Counted from the stretch's first letter, positions 24,903 through 34,262 are shown. The stretch: 64,000 nt of DNA from JAAYCT01 sp964499575 (GCA_964499575.1 CAZCLK010000002.1:62001-126000); one strand, 5' to 3'. Numbers and translations are program-made. Notes: generated by a model from the sequence alone, not told the origin.

Positions 24903-25171
24903 AGTAATACCTCCGTTACCTTGCCGCTTTAACAACCGTGCCGGGCGTTTCTTCTGTACCCGTCAGAAAACCCAGGAGACCAGTTACCGTGCGAATCGCC
25001 GGCACTTTGGGCCTGGGCATGTGTTCGTTACAAAACACACGCTGCCAACATGGTTGCGCCCGGATCCGAGTCCGGACTTCTCCGCCGAAGTTACCCGCCG
25101 GAACGCGCAGCCCGCGTCACCAACGGCAATCTCCGACTTCATCGCCATACGCGAAAAGTCGCGCACGAAGA
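24903..25171 (-). promoter_or_regulatory. Long 5' leader of the S10 operon
   Basis: About 260 nt separate the predicted transcription start (near 25165) from the rpsJ ATG. No gene is seen. The GC-rich leader contains short pairings, for example TGTGTT (25020-25025) with AACACA (25034-25039). Long leaders in front of rpsJ are sites of ribosomal protein feedback in some bacteria, but I do not recognise a known leader class here. Confidence 0.45.
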
Positions 25172-25200
25172 AGTATACCTCAATATTTTCTCGAACGCAA
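25172..25200 (-). promoter_or_regulatory. Promoter of the S10-spc-alpha ribosomal protein operon
   Basis: Minus-strand TTGCGT (25195-25200), a 17-nt AT-rich spacer and TATACT (25172-25177) form a good sigma-A promoter in the 360-nt gap between the acyltransferase fusion gene and rpsJ. It is the only convincing promoter before the cluster. Between it and the fusion gene's stop (25263) no clear terminator was found. Confidence 0.65.
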
Positions 25201-25262
25201 GCGCTTTTTCACGGGAAACCAAGATCTTTTCGCACGGCTAAACCGAAATCGCGGGAGATGTC

Positions 25263-28229
25263 TTATTCGAACCCGGATCCGGAGGAGTCTCCCGCAAGCA
25301 AAAAGGCTTGGCTGTATAGAAGGATGCCGTCACCGGCGTTCGGATGAATATGATCCGACATGTACCGGGAAACAGGCTCCGTACCGAATTGTTCCAAGAT
25401 CCGATCGGTCGGATCGACGAAAAGAAACCCATTTGTTTCGCAAACGTCCCTGAGCGCGGTCGTATACTCCGAGTATAATATACTCTTGTCTTCCGGAAGT
25501 AAACGGGTGTATCGATCATTGTCCAACGCCGGCCACGGCGCGACAAAGATAAACTTCGCGTCGGGGTTACCGGTCCGCAAAAGATCAACCGACTCGAGCA
25601 GAGCCTGCGCGTAGGCCTCCGGAGTCATCGCGCAGACGGACTCGTCACGATATCGAATGTCGTTCGCGCCGACCGCAATAATAAACAAATCCGCCCTCGC
25701 CTTCAGGAGCGCTTCATGATATGCCGACAATAACTGTAGTGAGGTCAACCCGCCGGCAGAAACGGAATAATACTCCTTGTCGATAAAAGCATTGGCAATG
25801 GGCTCATACCAGGGATACCCGCCGTTATTGGATCCGGCTGTCAGACTGTCCCCGATAAAGCAGACGGCGTCCGCAGCCTTCAGCGCAGCGATTTGCCCGT
25901 TTCCCGCTTCCGTTACTTCCGGATCGATACCCCGCACCTTTTGACGACGGTATCCGTCCGGGAACATGAAATACTCATCCTGAGCCTGCTCGATCGGTAC
26001 GCTTACACCGAGCATAACGGTCGTAACAAGTTCCTGTACCTCCCTTACCCGTTCCAAATCGTTACTGCTCAATTGACTTCGCAGAGCATCGTTTTCGACG
26101 ATCTCGTAAATCGGCAATGCCCGGAAATATCCGTCCGGCGTTCCGTGCGTCCACATCGGTACGATCGACGCGCAGACGATTTTCGCGTCGGATGGATCGA
26201 CGTACACTTTCACGACAGCCGTCGCGTCTCCGTTATAACGGACATAAGAATTCGCGAAATTGCCCGGGCAGTTCACAACGAGGGCTTCGCGCACGGTCCC
26301 GTCCGGATCTTGACTGCGGGTGAACTCGATCGGCTGCACGGCGTGAGAATGGTCGCCCAGGATAATGTCCGCTCCCTCCCGCACAAATATCCCGTTCCAG
26401 GTCTGCTGAAAAGAATCGGTTTCGTGCGTAAACTGAGAACCCATATGGGGGATCGCGACGATGATGTCCGGCGCAAGTGCTCTTGCGCGTTCGAAATCCG
26501 CACTCACCTGCTTTCGGCATTCCTCGAAAAACAGGCTGTCCGGCGCAACGATCAACCGCGTAAGCGTCGGATTCTCGCGCATGAAATACTCCTCCTCATA
26601 TCCGTTGGATCCGAACGTGTAGGAGAGAAAAGCAATCCGCAACCCGTCCGCTTCGAGTATAAGAACGTTGTCCCTTTCCTCTGCGTTACGATAGGAACCG
26701 GTATGCGTCAGGCCGAGACCGTCAAGAATGTCCAGCGTACGATAAGCGCCGGAAACGCCTTTATCCAAAATGTGGTTGTTGGCCAGAGAGACCAGATCAA
26801 CACCGGCCTCTTTGACGGATCCGGCAAACGAGTCGGGAAAATTCAACTGAAGCGGTAAGCCATCGTCGAAATCCGAGGAAGAATAACCGGCCTTTGGACC
26901 GGCCATCGGCCCTTCAAAGATCCCAACCGATAAATCGGCATCCATGTACGGTGCGGCATAGTCAAAAATTCCGGCGAAATCATAATTTCGGGATGCGGCA
27001 TCGTATGCGGCAATCACCTGTCCCTTAAGAAGAATCATATCTCCGACGAAAGAGAGACAGACCGCGTCGTCGATTCGTTTTTGATCCGATTCGTTAAGGA
27101 CCGTATGAACAATAGGCACCTCCGGACTTGGCAGGGGACCGGATTTCGGAAGCTTCGGCTCGGCGAGAACCGACAGAAAGACGATCGTGCCGGCCGTGAC
27201 GACGGCGAGGATCCGATAGAGCAGGTTTCGACGCTCCTGAACTGGATCCTTCGAATAACTCAGCCTTTGAACGGTTCCGTCGATCAATCCGCGAATCATC
27301 CGTCCCGACGTATCGTTCCCGAATATAAACAATATGCAGAGCGTCCCGGCTACGGCCGCCGTCAGGATCCAAAAGGAGTTTCCGGCAATCGGAAGTACGC
27401 GGGCGGCGATCAGGGTGATAAATCGGTGGATCAGATAAACAGCAAGCGAATTTTTGCCCCAAGATGAGAGCATCGGAACCCGTCGCCGGGGGATCAGCAA
27501 TAATCCGGCCGTTACAACGGCTCCGGAAATCAAAAAAATCAGGAGGCGGTTCAGAAGGCCGGCGGGGGACGTATAGGTGCCCATGAGGAACTCACCGATG
27601 AGGGGCGATCGCGAAATTAATACGACGATGCCGCCCAAACCGAGTGTCAGAAAAAGAACGCCCGACAGTCTGGCTTTCGCACCGGCGTTTTTCAGAAAAG
27701 ACGAGATCCGTTCCCCGGGAAGAATCGCACCGGCCATGAAGAACGGGAAAAAACAAATGATCCTCGTTATCGTCATGTGACTGCCGATCTGCCCCGAAAA
27801 GCCCACAGCCAGTGCGACGGCAATAAGAAATACCGGGATGCCGGGTTTTTTGGGAACAACTTGGGAGAAACAGCGCCAGGCGATCAACGCCGGCAAGTAC
27901 CAGAAAGAAACATAAGGACTGAAAAGGGAGACCGAAACCCCCTCCGTAAAATAGAAATAGAGAATCGCAATCGTATTGAAAACCGCGTAAGCAGCGACAA
28001 GAAATATGATGGACCGGCTTGTTTTCGAAGTGCTTTTCGCGCTCAGATAGCCGGAAGAAAAGGCAAACGCAGGCATATGAAAGGAGTAGATCACGAAGAC
28101 CATCGAACGAATCACGGAAATATCCTGATACGCATACAACATATGCCCGAATACGACAAGAAAAATCAGGATACCTTTGGCGTTATCCCAGAAATAGAGT
28201 CTCCCGTCGTTTTCGATTTGTTTGCTCAT
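25263..28229 (-). CDS. Three-domain acyltransferase-3 / CapA-like / SGNH hydrolase protein
   Basis: A 988-residue protein with three modules. (1) Residues about 10-355: an integral acyltransferase-3 domain with about ten hydrophobic helices; FWDNAKGILIFLVVFGHML carries the family His at 29. (2) About 390-720: a CapA (poly-gamma-glutamate synthesis, metallophosphatase-fold) domain with FVGDM at 394, LANNH at 482, HMGSQ at 595 and GDHSH at 625. (3) About 788-980: an SGNH/GDSL hydrolase with GDSLT (Ser795), GAND at 854 and DHIHP (Asp959, His962). Modules 2 and 3 should lie outside the membrane. Acyltransferase-SGNH fusions such as OatA and OafB O-acylate cell-surface glycans; the inserted CapA domain is unusual. 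ATG at 28229 with a GGTGGAAG site; the frame open to 28340 is not supported. Substrate unknown. Confidence 0.88.
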   Translation of the reverse strand: MSKQIENDGRLYFWDNAKGILIFLVVFGHMLYAYQDISVIRSMVFVIYSFHMPAFAFSSGYLSAKSTSKTSRSIIFLVAAYAVFNTIAILYFYFTEGVSVSLFSPYVSFWYLPALIAWRCFSQVVPKKPGIPVFLIAVALAVGFSGQIGSHMTITRIICFFPFFMAGAILPGERISSFLKNAGAKARLSGVLFLTLGLGGIVVLISRSPLIGEFLMGTYTSPAGLLNRLLIFLISGAVVTAGLLLIPRRRVPMLSSWGKNSLAVYLIHRFITLIAARVLPIAGNSFWILTAAVAGTLCILFIFGNDTSGRMIRGLIDGTVQRLSYSKDPVQERRNLLYRILAVVTAGTIVFLSVLAEPKLPKSGPLPSPEVPIVHTVLNESDQKRIDDAVCLSFVGDMILLKGQVIAAYDAASRNYDFAGIFDYAAPYMDADLSVGIFEGPMAGPKAGYSSSDFDDGLPLQLNFPDSFAGSVKEAGVDLVSLANNHILDKGVSGAYRTLDILDGLGLTHTGSYRNAEERDNVLILEADGLRIAFLSYTFGSNGYEEEYFMRENPTLTRLIVAPDSLFFEECRKQVSADFERARALAPDIIVAIPHMGSQFTHETDSFQQTWNGIFVREGADIILGDHSHAVQPIEFTRSQDPDGTVREALVVNCPGNFANSYVRYNGDATAVVKVYVDPSDAKIVCASIVPMWTHGTPDGYFRALPIYEIVENDALRSQLSSNDLERVREVQELVTTVMLGVSVPIEQAQDEYFMFPDGYRRQKVRGIDPEVTEAGNGQIAALKAADAVCFIGDSLTAGSNNGGYPWYEPIANAFIDKEYYSVSAGGLTSLQLLSAYHEALLKARADLFIIAVGANDIRYRDESVCAMTPEAYAQALLESVDLLRTGNPDAKFIFVAPWPALDNDRYTRLLPEDKSILYSEYTTALRDVCETNGFLFVDPTDRILEQFGTEPVSRYMSDHIHPNAGDGILLYSQAFLLAGDSSGSGFE

Positions 28230-28296
28230 CCGCTTCCACCGTGCATGTGTGAATCGGTATATTGATGTAATCCGCGTCCGTATGCCGAATCCGTGC

Positions 28297-29229
28297 CTAC
28301 ATCGCGTTTGATCTGATCTCCTCGATTTCCGCCCGATCAAAATGATACCCGGATCCGCAAAAGTGACATTCCAGGTTTATTCCCGCCGGATCCGAAGCCA
28401 ACTCGCTCAAATCCTTGTTGCCGAGTGCCGTCAATGAACGCTCCATCCGCTCCCGACTGCAGGAACACGCATATTGAACCGGACGCCCCGTGAGATAACG
28501 AATTTCGGGGTCACCCAGAAACATGTCCAGGATTTTTTCGGGGTTCATTCCCTCGGACAAAAGAAACGTAACGCCCGGAAACCCGCCCGTAGCGCGTCGC
28601 TCCAGATACTCGGCGACTTCTTGCCCAGCATCCGGCATTAATTGGATCATGAAACCCCCGGCGTGACGAACGCCCCCGGAATCGACCAGCACGCCGAGGG
28701 AAACCACCGAACGCGTCTGCTCCGATACTCCGAGAAAGTGAGCGAAATCCTCCCCGATTTCTCCGGAAATCAGTTCGGTTGAGCCGACATAGGGCTCTTT
28801 AAGACCCAAATCGCGAACCACCGTCAATATTCCCTTCCCGACGACCGCCGCGATATCGAGTTTCCCGGGCTCACGATGAAATGTCTCGACGACGGGCTCG
28901 ATACAGTACGCCTTGACGTTCCCTAAGGAATCGCAAACCGCCGTCATGCCCCGGATCGGTCCGTCGCTTCGGATATTGGTTGTGATCGAATCGTTTTCTC
29001 CCTTCAGATTCGCGGCAAGCAACAGGGTCCCGGTCATGAACCGCCCCAAGGCCACCGTAGCGGACGGGGACGTCCCGTGTATTTCCATCGCTTTACCGCA
29101 TAGGCGGGTAGTGCGGACAGCCAACGCCCGAACTTTTCCGTCCAAGGCCGTCGCCGTGACCTTATAATCCGCATCCAAGTCCTCCGGAGCCCCGGGCGCG
29201 TGGTAGAAGTCCCTTTTTATCCTGTTCAT
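28297..29229 (-). CDS. hslO: Redox-regulated chaperone Hsp33
   Basis: Holdase chaperone activated by oxidative unfolding. The zinc-thiol switch is intact: Cys255 and Cys257 in YACSCSRERM, Cys288 and Cys291 in LECHFCGSGYHF, spaced as in the family (CxC, about 30 residues, CxxC). The N-terminal domain shows GRFMTGTLLLAANLKG and SDGPIRGM. 310 residues. ATG at 29229 with AAGGAAGG upstream. It follows the methyltransferase gene by 14 nt. Confidence 0.95.
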   Translation of the reverse strand: MNRIKRDFYHAPGAPEDLDADYKVTATALDGKVRALAVRTTRLCGKAMEIHGTSPSATVALGRFMTGTLLLAANLKGENDSITTNIRSDGPIRGMTAVCDSLGNVKAYCIEPVVETFHREPGKLDIAAVVGKGILTVVRDLGLKEPYVGSTELISGEIGEDFAHFLGVSEQTRSVVSLGVLVDSGGVRHAGGFMIQLMPDAGQEVAEYLERRATGGFPGVTFLLSEGMNPEKILDMFLGDPEIRYLTGRPVQYACSCSRERMERSLTALGNKDLSELASDPAGINLECHFCGSGYHFDRAEIEEIRSNAM

Positions 29230-29243
29230 GGTCTCAACCTTCC

Positions 29244-30020
29244 TTACGAAATTCTTCTCGCGACGTACAGGTGCCGAACATCCCGTTTTCGCGCTGCTTG
29301 GTCACGATACCCGCCGAAAATCCCCAGCAGTTCGAGATTCCCGAGTTTCAGGACTTCCCGGACCTGCTCCCCGGAATAGAAGCGCTCCGAAACGATCAAG
29401 TCTCTTCGGTCATACGTGCCGTTCTCATTCATCGAAAACAAAGTCATGTCCGACCGGCTTACCGCCGTTCTCTTGTCAAAGCGGTTTTCCCAGAACAGCG
29501 CATGATCCTCCGAGATATCCCGGTATTGCTGATTTCCGCGAACCTCGCTTAAAAAATGAAACGTCAACAGATCGAAAATCAACAACCCGCCGGGATTCAG
29601 GAAATTCCGCATGCTCGAAAATAATCGCCGGAACGCCCGAATATCGGTCAGGTGGTTGACGGTGTCCGTGAGGCTGACGAAAACATCGACGGTACCGAAC
29701 AAATCCAATCGCGATATGTCCTGACGGATGAACAAGGCCTCTCGTTTCTCCCGAATAAAGCGTTCCCGGGCGACCGACAGCATTCCCTCGGAAAGATCGA
29801 CCCCGATCACGTCGCAGCCTTTTCGCGACAGCTCGAGCATCGTGCTTCCTGTCCCGCAACCCAGGTCGCAAAGGATCAATCCTCCCCGGTCTCCGTCACC
29901 GCCCGAAGGCCCGTATCGCGAAATCAATGTTGCGACACGGTCCGCGATCACGGCCGTATCCGATTCGTGCTGATAGGAATCGTATAATGGGGAAAGAGCG
30001 TCATATGCGCTGCTCGGCAT
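29244..30020 (-). CDS. Class I SAM-dependent methyltransferase
   Basis: 258-residue soluble enzyme with a Rossmann methyltransferase domain: SAM-binding motif I CDLGCGTGSTMLELSRKG, motif II VIGVDLSEGML with an acidic end, then RQDISRLD and FVSLTDTVNHL. The C-terminal part is the predicted substrate domain seen in uncharacterised Firmicutes methyltransferases. The ATG at 30020 has GGAGG 8 nt upstream and the gene begins 14 nt after the peptidase gene. Small-molecule substrate unknown. Confidence 0.85.
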   Translation of the reverse strand: MPSSAYDALSPLYDSYQHESDTAVIADRVATLISRYGPSGGDGDRGGLILCDLGCGTGSTMLELSRKGCDVIGVDLSEGMLSVARERFIREKREALFIRQDISRLDLFGTVDVFVSLTDTVNHLTDIRAFRRLFSSMRNFLNPGGLLIFDLLTFHFLSEVRGNQQYRDISEDHALFWENRFDKRTAVSRSDMTLFSMNENGTYDRRDLIVSERFYSGEQVREVLKLGNLELLGIFGGYRDQAARKRDVRHLYVARRIS

Positions 30021-30034
30021 CCGGGCATCCTCCG

Positions 30035-31300
30035 TCAGGTGATGTAATTCGCCGGATTTACCTTACTGCCGTTAACGCGCACTTCAAAATGCACGTGCGC
30101 TCCGGTCGAATCCCCGGTACTGCCGCAATACGCGACAGTCTGCCCCGCAACCACAGAATCGCCGACGGAAACAGCAATGGATTTGCAGTGTGCGTACAGC
30201 GTCGATACTCCGCCGCCGTGATCAATAACGACATAGTTTCCGTACCCGCTCCCGCCGCTGTTCTGGCCGGACCAGGGTGCCGATACCAGGATGACCGTCC
30301 CGTTATCCGCCGCCACAATCGCATTTCCGAGCGTACCGCCGAGATCCACACCGTAATGAAAGCGATTGACTCTCCATATCGGATGATACCGCCAGCCGTA
30401 GGCGGAATAGATCGTATAATCCCCGGGATACGGCCAGGTCATCGCGCCGCTGTACGGAGATGTTGTAACCGTATTATTGCTATACAAAGCCGCCTGAAGG
30501 CTGGCGATCTCCGCGTCGATCCGTTCGGATTCAGCCTCGAGAGCATCCTCTTTCTTCTTCCATTCGTCCAATTCCGCCTGTTTCGTCCGGAGCGTTTCCT
30601 CGGTTTTACCGATCATCGCCTCGAGTTCTTCGAGTTCCGCTTGTTTTTCATCGGCGACCGTTTGCATCTCCTCAGCTTCCTGAAGCGCGTAATCACTCTT
30701 CAGTTGAGCATCGTCAACAGCCGCCTGCATCTCCTCCATGATTTGCTGATCCGAGTCGCCGATCAATTCAATGATCTCCATATTCGTAAAAAATCCGGCC
30801 AAGCTGTCGGATTCGAGCAGAATTTCCAAAGTGGATTTGTTCTGGAATTCAAACATGACGCTGATCCGCTCGGAAAACTCCGCCTTTTTGACCGCAAGCG
30901 TATCCTGCGTCTCAAGATAAGTATTCAAAGCATTTTTCTTGGCGATCAGGGCGGCTGCCAATTGCTCGGCAATCTCCAGATACTGTGCGTGTTGCTCTTC
31001 ACTTAAGCCTTTGAGTTTTTCCAATTCGGCACTGATCTCACTGAGGTCTCCGGAAAGCGCGTCGATCTTATCGTTCGCCTGAGCCAGAGCTTCTTCGGTC
31101 TCTTCCTTTTCTTCTTTTGCTTCCTGGATATCGGAACTCGAAGTGTAAAAAGCAGGAGGTCTTGAGGCGGCAAACGCCTTGTCCGGGATCCACAGCGGGA
31201 TTCCGGTAATCAGAGCAAAAAGCAAAACGAAAGCGATCAGACGACCGGTTCCGAAACTTTTTCCGATAAACCCCGACCGGTTACGGCCTATTCGATGCAT
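30035..31300 (-). CDS. Coiled-coil M23 (LytM) peptidoglycan hydrolase, likely FtsEX partner
   Basis: 421-residue exported protein. A hydrophobic signal or anchor at 21-45 ends AFA-A; residues 57-270 form a long Glu/Ala/Gln-rich coiled coil; residues 285-420 are an M23 domain with zinc ligands His315 and Asp319 (HYGVDLGG), His371 (LYAHCK) and HVHFEV (402-407). It sits 11 nt after ftsX. The layout, coiled coil plus hydrolase next to ftsEX, is that of PcsB/CwlO/EnvC proteins whose activity FtsEX gates during division or elongation. The active-site residues appear intact, so it is likely an enzyme rather than an activator. Confidence 0.92.
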   Translation of the reverse strand: MHRIGRNRSGFIGKSFGTGRLIAFVLLFALITGIPLWIPDKAFAASRPPAFYTSSSDIQEAKEEKEETEEALAQANDKIDALSGDLSEISAELEKLKGLSEEQHAQYLEIAEQLAAALIAKKNALNTYLETQDTLAVKKAEFSERISVMFEFQNKSTLEILLESDSLAGFFTNMEIIELIGDSDQQIMEEMQAAVDDAQLKSDYALQEAEEMQTVADEKQAELEELEAMIGKTEETLRTKQAELDEWKKKEDALEAESERIDAEIASLQAALYSNNTVTTSPYSGAMTWPYPGDYTIYSAYGWRYHPIWRVNRFHYGVDLGGTLGNAIVAADNGTVILVSAPWSGQNSGGSGYGNYVVIDHGGGVSTLYAHCKSIAVSVGDSVVAGQTVAYCGSTGDSTGAHVHFEVRVNGSKVNPANYIT

Positions 31301-31311
31301 ATTTCTCTCCG

Positions 31312-32211
31312 TCAGACCTTAATGTACTTGCGAACCGCAATGCCGCTGCCCGAAGCGCCGATGATCACGCCCAGCAAAATGCAGATCAACGCGACCCAGA
31401 AAGTAAGGTTGTTCACCGGAACCAGTGAGTAATAGCTGGTCCCGGATACGCCCTTCATCATCATATCAAAAAGTTTCGTATACGCCAAATGTGAAAGGCC
31501 CCATGCGCACAGCGCACTGACCAGTCCGACGAGCGCGCCCTCGACGATATACGGGAGTCGAATATATCCGGAATTCGCCCCGACGAATTTCATGATAAAA
31601 ATCTCCGTCGATCGGGCGTAAACGGAGATGCGCACCATATTCGAAATGATGAACAGAGATATGATGAAAAGGACCGCAAACGCGACCAGTGTCGAAATGT
31701 TCACCCACTTGGTCGCCGCCGCCAGAAAATGCATAACCTTGCTCTCCTGAACGACTTTCTTGACTCCGGGAAAAGCGGCGATCCTCGTTACGACCTCGTC
31801 GGCGTGGACCGGATTTGTCAACTGTATGCGGTATGTGTAGGGCAGATAAGTCTTGTAGTCGAACTCGTCGAGAACGCTTGCGCTGTCGCCGAGATTTTCG
31901 CGAAAATGATTGTAGTTCTCCTCCGGCGTCATCTGCTGATAGGCAAGGATAAAATCAGGGGTGGTATCCAGATAATTTCTCACGTTTGTCCGGTGCTCCT
32001 CGGTCGAGGCAAGGGTCATATACACCTCGATCGGAGGCTGTTGGCTCACCTTTTTCATGATCGACCGGGCATTCGCCGAGAAAATGAAAAAAGCCGCCAT
32101 CAGAAGGAGCATTAACAGGATTGTCGTAATTGAGGCGATTGTGACTAACGGATGCCGGACGATCCCCTTAAGGCCTTCACGGATTGAGTTCAAAAATGCT
32201 CTTCCGCTCAT
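31312..32211 (-). CDS. ftsX: Cell division ABC transporter-like permease FtsX
   Basis: Membrane half of FtsEX, 299 residues. One helix near the N-terminus (about 20-46) is followed by a large extracellular domain (about 47-165) and three more helices (about 173-196, 220-245, 265-290), the FtsX topology. The extracellular loop is where peptidoglycan hydrolases dock. Its ATG overlaps the ftsE stop as ATGA. Confidence 0.95.
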   Translation of the reverse strand: MSGRAFLNSIREGLKGIVRHPLVTIASITTILLMLLLMAAFFIFSANARSIMKKVSQQPPIEVYMTLASTEEHRTNVRNYLDTTPDFILAYQQMTPEENYNHFRENLGDSASVLDEFDYKTYLPYTYRIQLTNPVHADEVVTRIAAFPGVKKVVQESKVMHFLAAATKWVNISTLVAFAVLFIISLFIISNMVRISVYARSTEIFIMKFVGANSGYIRLPYIVEGALVGLVSALCAWGLSHLAYTKLFDMMMKGVSGTSYYSLVPVNNLTFWVALICILLGVIIGASGSGIAVRKYIKV

Positions 32212-32930
32212 TTACGACCTCCGGCCGGTGCGGCATCAACGGGATTTTTACGCGCGCAGTAGCCGCTGTCCAGTTCGTCGCGAACGATCAAACCGTCGTC
32301 GATCTCGATGACTCTCTTCTTCATTCGATCCACCAGGTTGCTGTCGTGCGTACAGATGATGACGGTCGTACCGTTATGATTGATCTCCTCCAACAAAGCC
32401 ATGATCGACTCGCTTGTCTGAGGGTCAAGGTTCCCGGTCGGCTCGTCGGCCACGATCAGCTTGGGGTCGTTGACCATCGCCCGTGCGATCGCGACTCGTT
32501 GTTGCTCGCCTCCGGATAATTCCTGCGGCATCGCTTGCGCTTTATGGCGCAAGTCGACTACACCCAAGACAATCTCAACCATTTGCGCGAGCTGTTTGGG
32601 CGGCATACCGACGATTTCTCCGGCAAACGCAACATTTTCGAAAACGGTCTTGCTCTCGATCAGGCGAAAATCCTGAAAAATCATGCCGATCTGCCTGCGC
32701 AAGACCGGGACGAGTGCGGCCTGCATCTTGGAAATCGGAAATCGATCGATCAGAACATACCCGCGCGAAGGTTTCTCCTCGCGGGTGATGAGCTTGATCA
32801 ACGTCGATTTGCCGGAGCCGCTCTTGCCGATAACAAAGACAAATTCCCCGTCGTCGATCTTGAAACTGACGCCCCGAAGGGCGTCTGAACCGGATTTGTA
32901 GGTCTTATGTACGTTTTCAAACCGTATCAC
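32208..32930 (-). CDS. ftsE: Cell division ATPase FtsE
   Basis: ABC ATPase of 240 residues that drives conformational changes in FtsX. Walker A GKSGSGKST at about 36, Q-loop IFQDFRLIESKTVFENVAFA, signature LSGGEQQRVAIARA, Walker B LIVADEPTGNLDP, switch His in THD. The C-terminus has a short tail beyond the usual FtsE end. Lies 21 nt after the PucR-like regulator, so may share its transcript. Confidence 0.96.
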   Translation of the reverse strand: MIRFENVHKTYKSGSDALRGVSFKIDDGEFVFVIGKSGSGKSTLIKLITREEKPSRGYVLIDRFPISKMQAALVPVLRRQIGMIFQDFRLIESKTVFENVAFAGEIVGMPPKQLAQMVEIVLGVVDLRHKAQAMPQELSGGEQQRVAIARAMVNDPKLIVADEPTGNLDPQTSESIMALLEEINHNGTTVIICTHDSNLVDRMKKRVIEIDDGLIVRDELDSGYCARKNPVDAAPAGGRK

Positions 32931-32951
32931 GTATCGATTACCTGAACCCCG

Positions 32952-34049
32952 TTACCAGATATTCTTCGTCGGTCGGGCGTTCTTCTCCTGTTTTTCGAGA
33001 TAGGTCCGGACCATCGCCGCGAGTTTGAACAAAACGGCATCGTCAAAACTGCGCAAATCCAGCCCCGTGATCTTCTGAACTTTATCGAGCCGGTATACCA
33101 AGGTATTCCGGTGAACGAATAATTTTCGGGATGTCTCGCTGCCGTTGAGGTTGTTTTCGAAAAACTTCGCGATCGTCAGCAGCGTCTCGGAATCCAAAGA
33201 CTCATAGGCGCCTTGCGCGAATACCTCATCCAGAAACATGTTGCACAGCGTCGGCGGCAGTTGGTAAATCAGCCGCCCCAATCCGAGTTTATCGTAGCGC
33301 ATCACGCACTTCTCGCTCTCAAAAATACTTCCGACACGCAAAGCCAAAACCGCTTCCCGGTATGATTTTGCGACATCCTTCAGATCCGGGGCCGGCATAC
33401 CGATCCCGATGTTGACGCGGGACATGGATTCGGCGTTCAAATTATCGCGAATGGTATGGCTGAGTTCCTGGACAAACTCGTCGAACTCCCCCTCGATCTC
33501 CATGACCAACACGATGGTCTCCTCATCCATCGCGAACGTGTGCGTTGTTTTCGAGTCCGGATAAAGATTCTGAAGGATATCCAGACATTCCGGGCCGTCC
33601 GTCCGGGGGATGCGAATGATAAACACGATGCGGTTCATGGTATAAGGGATCTTGAATTCTCTGGCCTTCAGCGGGATATCCCCGGGCAATTCATTTTCCA
33701 AAAGAATATTCTTGATGAAGACGGACCGCTCCGTATCCGTGTTCCGGTCCTTTAGAGCCGTCCGGACCCACTGCGCCACCAGTTCAAGGTGGACCCGGTC
33801 ACCGGGATCCGTTCCGACAATGAATGCGATGTATTGGGTGACATCCCCGTTCAACATCCGGTAATACGTCTTTTCCGAAGTTGCGACAAACATGTCGTCG
33901 GATTTCATGATCGCCCGCACCGCCGAATCCTCGGAACCTTCAAGATCCGGCTCCGTACAGGCAATGATCGCACCGGCAGTATCCAGTATACCGACCGTTC
34001 GATTCAGGATTCTTTTCACCTCGCGCATACATCTCTTGATCTCTTCCAT
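32952..34049 (-). CDS. PucR/CdaR-family transcriptional regulator
   Basis: 365-residue predicted DNA-binding protein. The N-terminal part (about 1-120) looks like a sensory domain, the middle (about 130-260) matches the degenerate GGDEF-like region of CdaR-type proteins, and the C-terminus has the PucR helix-turn-helix (KLFVHRNTLVYRLDKVQKIT, GLDLRSFDDAVLFKLA). The ATG at 34049 has GGGTGG 5-6 nt upstream; the frame open to 34103 is not favoured. It precedes ftsE by 21 nt. Ligand and targets are unknown; CdaR homologues respond to sugar acids. Confidence 0.85.
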   Translation of the reverse strand: MEEIKRCMREVKRILNRTVGILDTAGAIIACTEPDLEGSEDSAVRAIMKSDDMFVATSEKTYYRMLNGDVTQYIAFIVGTDPGDRVHLELVAQWVRTALKDRNTDTERSVFIKNILLENELPGDIPLKAREFKIPYTMNRIVFIIRIPRTDGPECLDILQNLYPDSKTTHTFAMDEETIVLVMEIEGEFDEFVQELSHTIRDNLNAESMSRVNIGIGMPAPDLKDVAKSYREAVLALRVGSIFESEKCVMRYDKLGLGRLIYQLPPTLCNMFLDEVFAQGAYESLDSETLLTIAKFFENNLNGSETSRKLFVHRNTLVYRLDKVQKITGLDLRSFDDAVLFKLAAMVRTYLEKQEKNARPTKNIW

Positions 34050-34129
34050 AATTACCACCCGGAAACCTTCCCGATAAGAGATTTCGACAAACAACACGAA
34101 CATATGACACAGATGTCCGTATCCAATTA

Positions 34130-34158
34130 ATCTTATACGTTCGGGATTGAACTTGCAA
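34130..34158 (-). promoter_or_regulatory. Candidate promoter of the pucR-like gene and ftsEX
   Basis: Minus-strand TTGCAA (34153-34158), a 17-nt spacer and TAAGAT (34130-34135) lie about 80 nt before the regulator's ATG, downstream of the msmK terminator. Both boxes match sigma-A consensus at four positions. Confidence 0.5.
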
Positions 34159-34230
34159 GAGCGACCGTCCGGCGGCGATCCGGAAGATCTTCGAATGAGA
34201 ACGGTTTTGCGGGGTATCGCTCTTTCGCAG

Positions 34231-34262
34231 AAAAAAACCGGCCCCCGAAAACGGGGACCGGT
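34231..34262 (-). terminator. Rho-independent terminator of msmK
   Basis: ACCGG and CCCCG (34237-34247) pair with CGGGG and CCGGT (34252-34262) with one mismatch and an AAAA loop (UUUU on the transcript), followed on the minus strand by seven T (34231-34237). It starts 26 nt after the msmK stop and isolates it from the regulator gene downstream. Confidence 0.93.
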
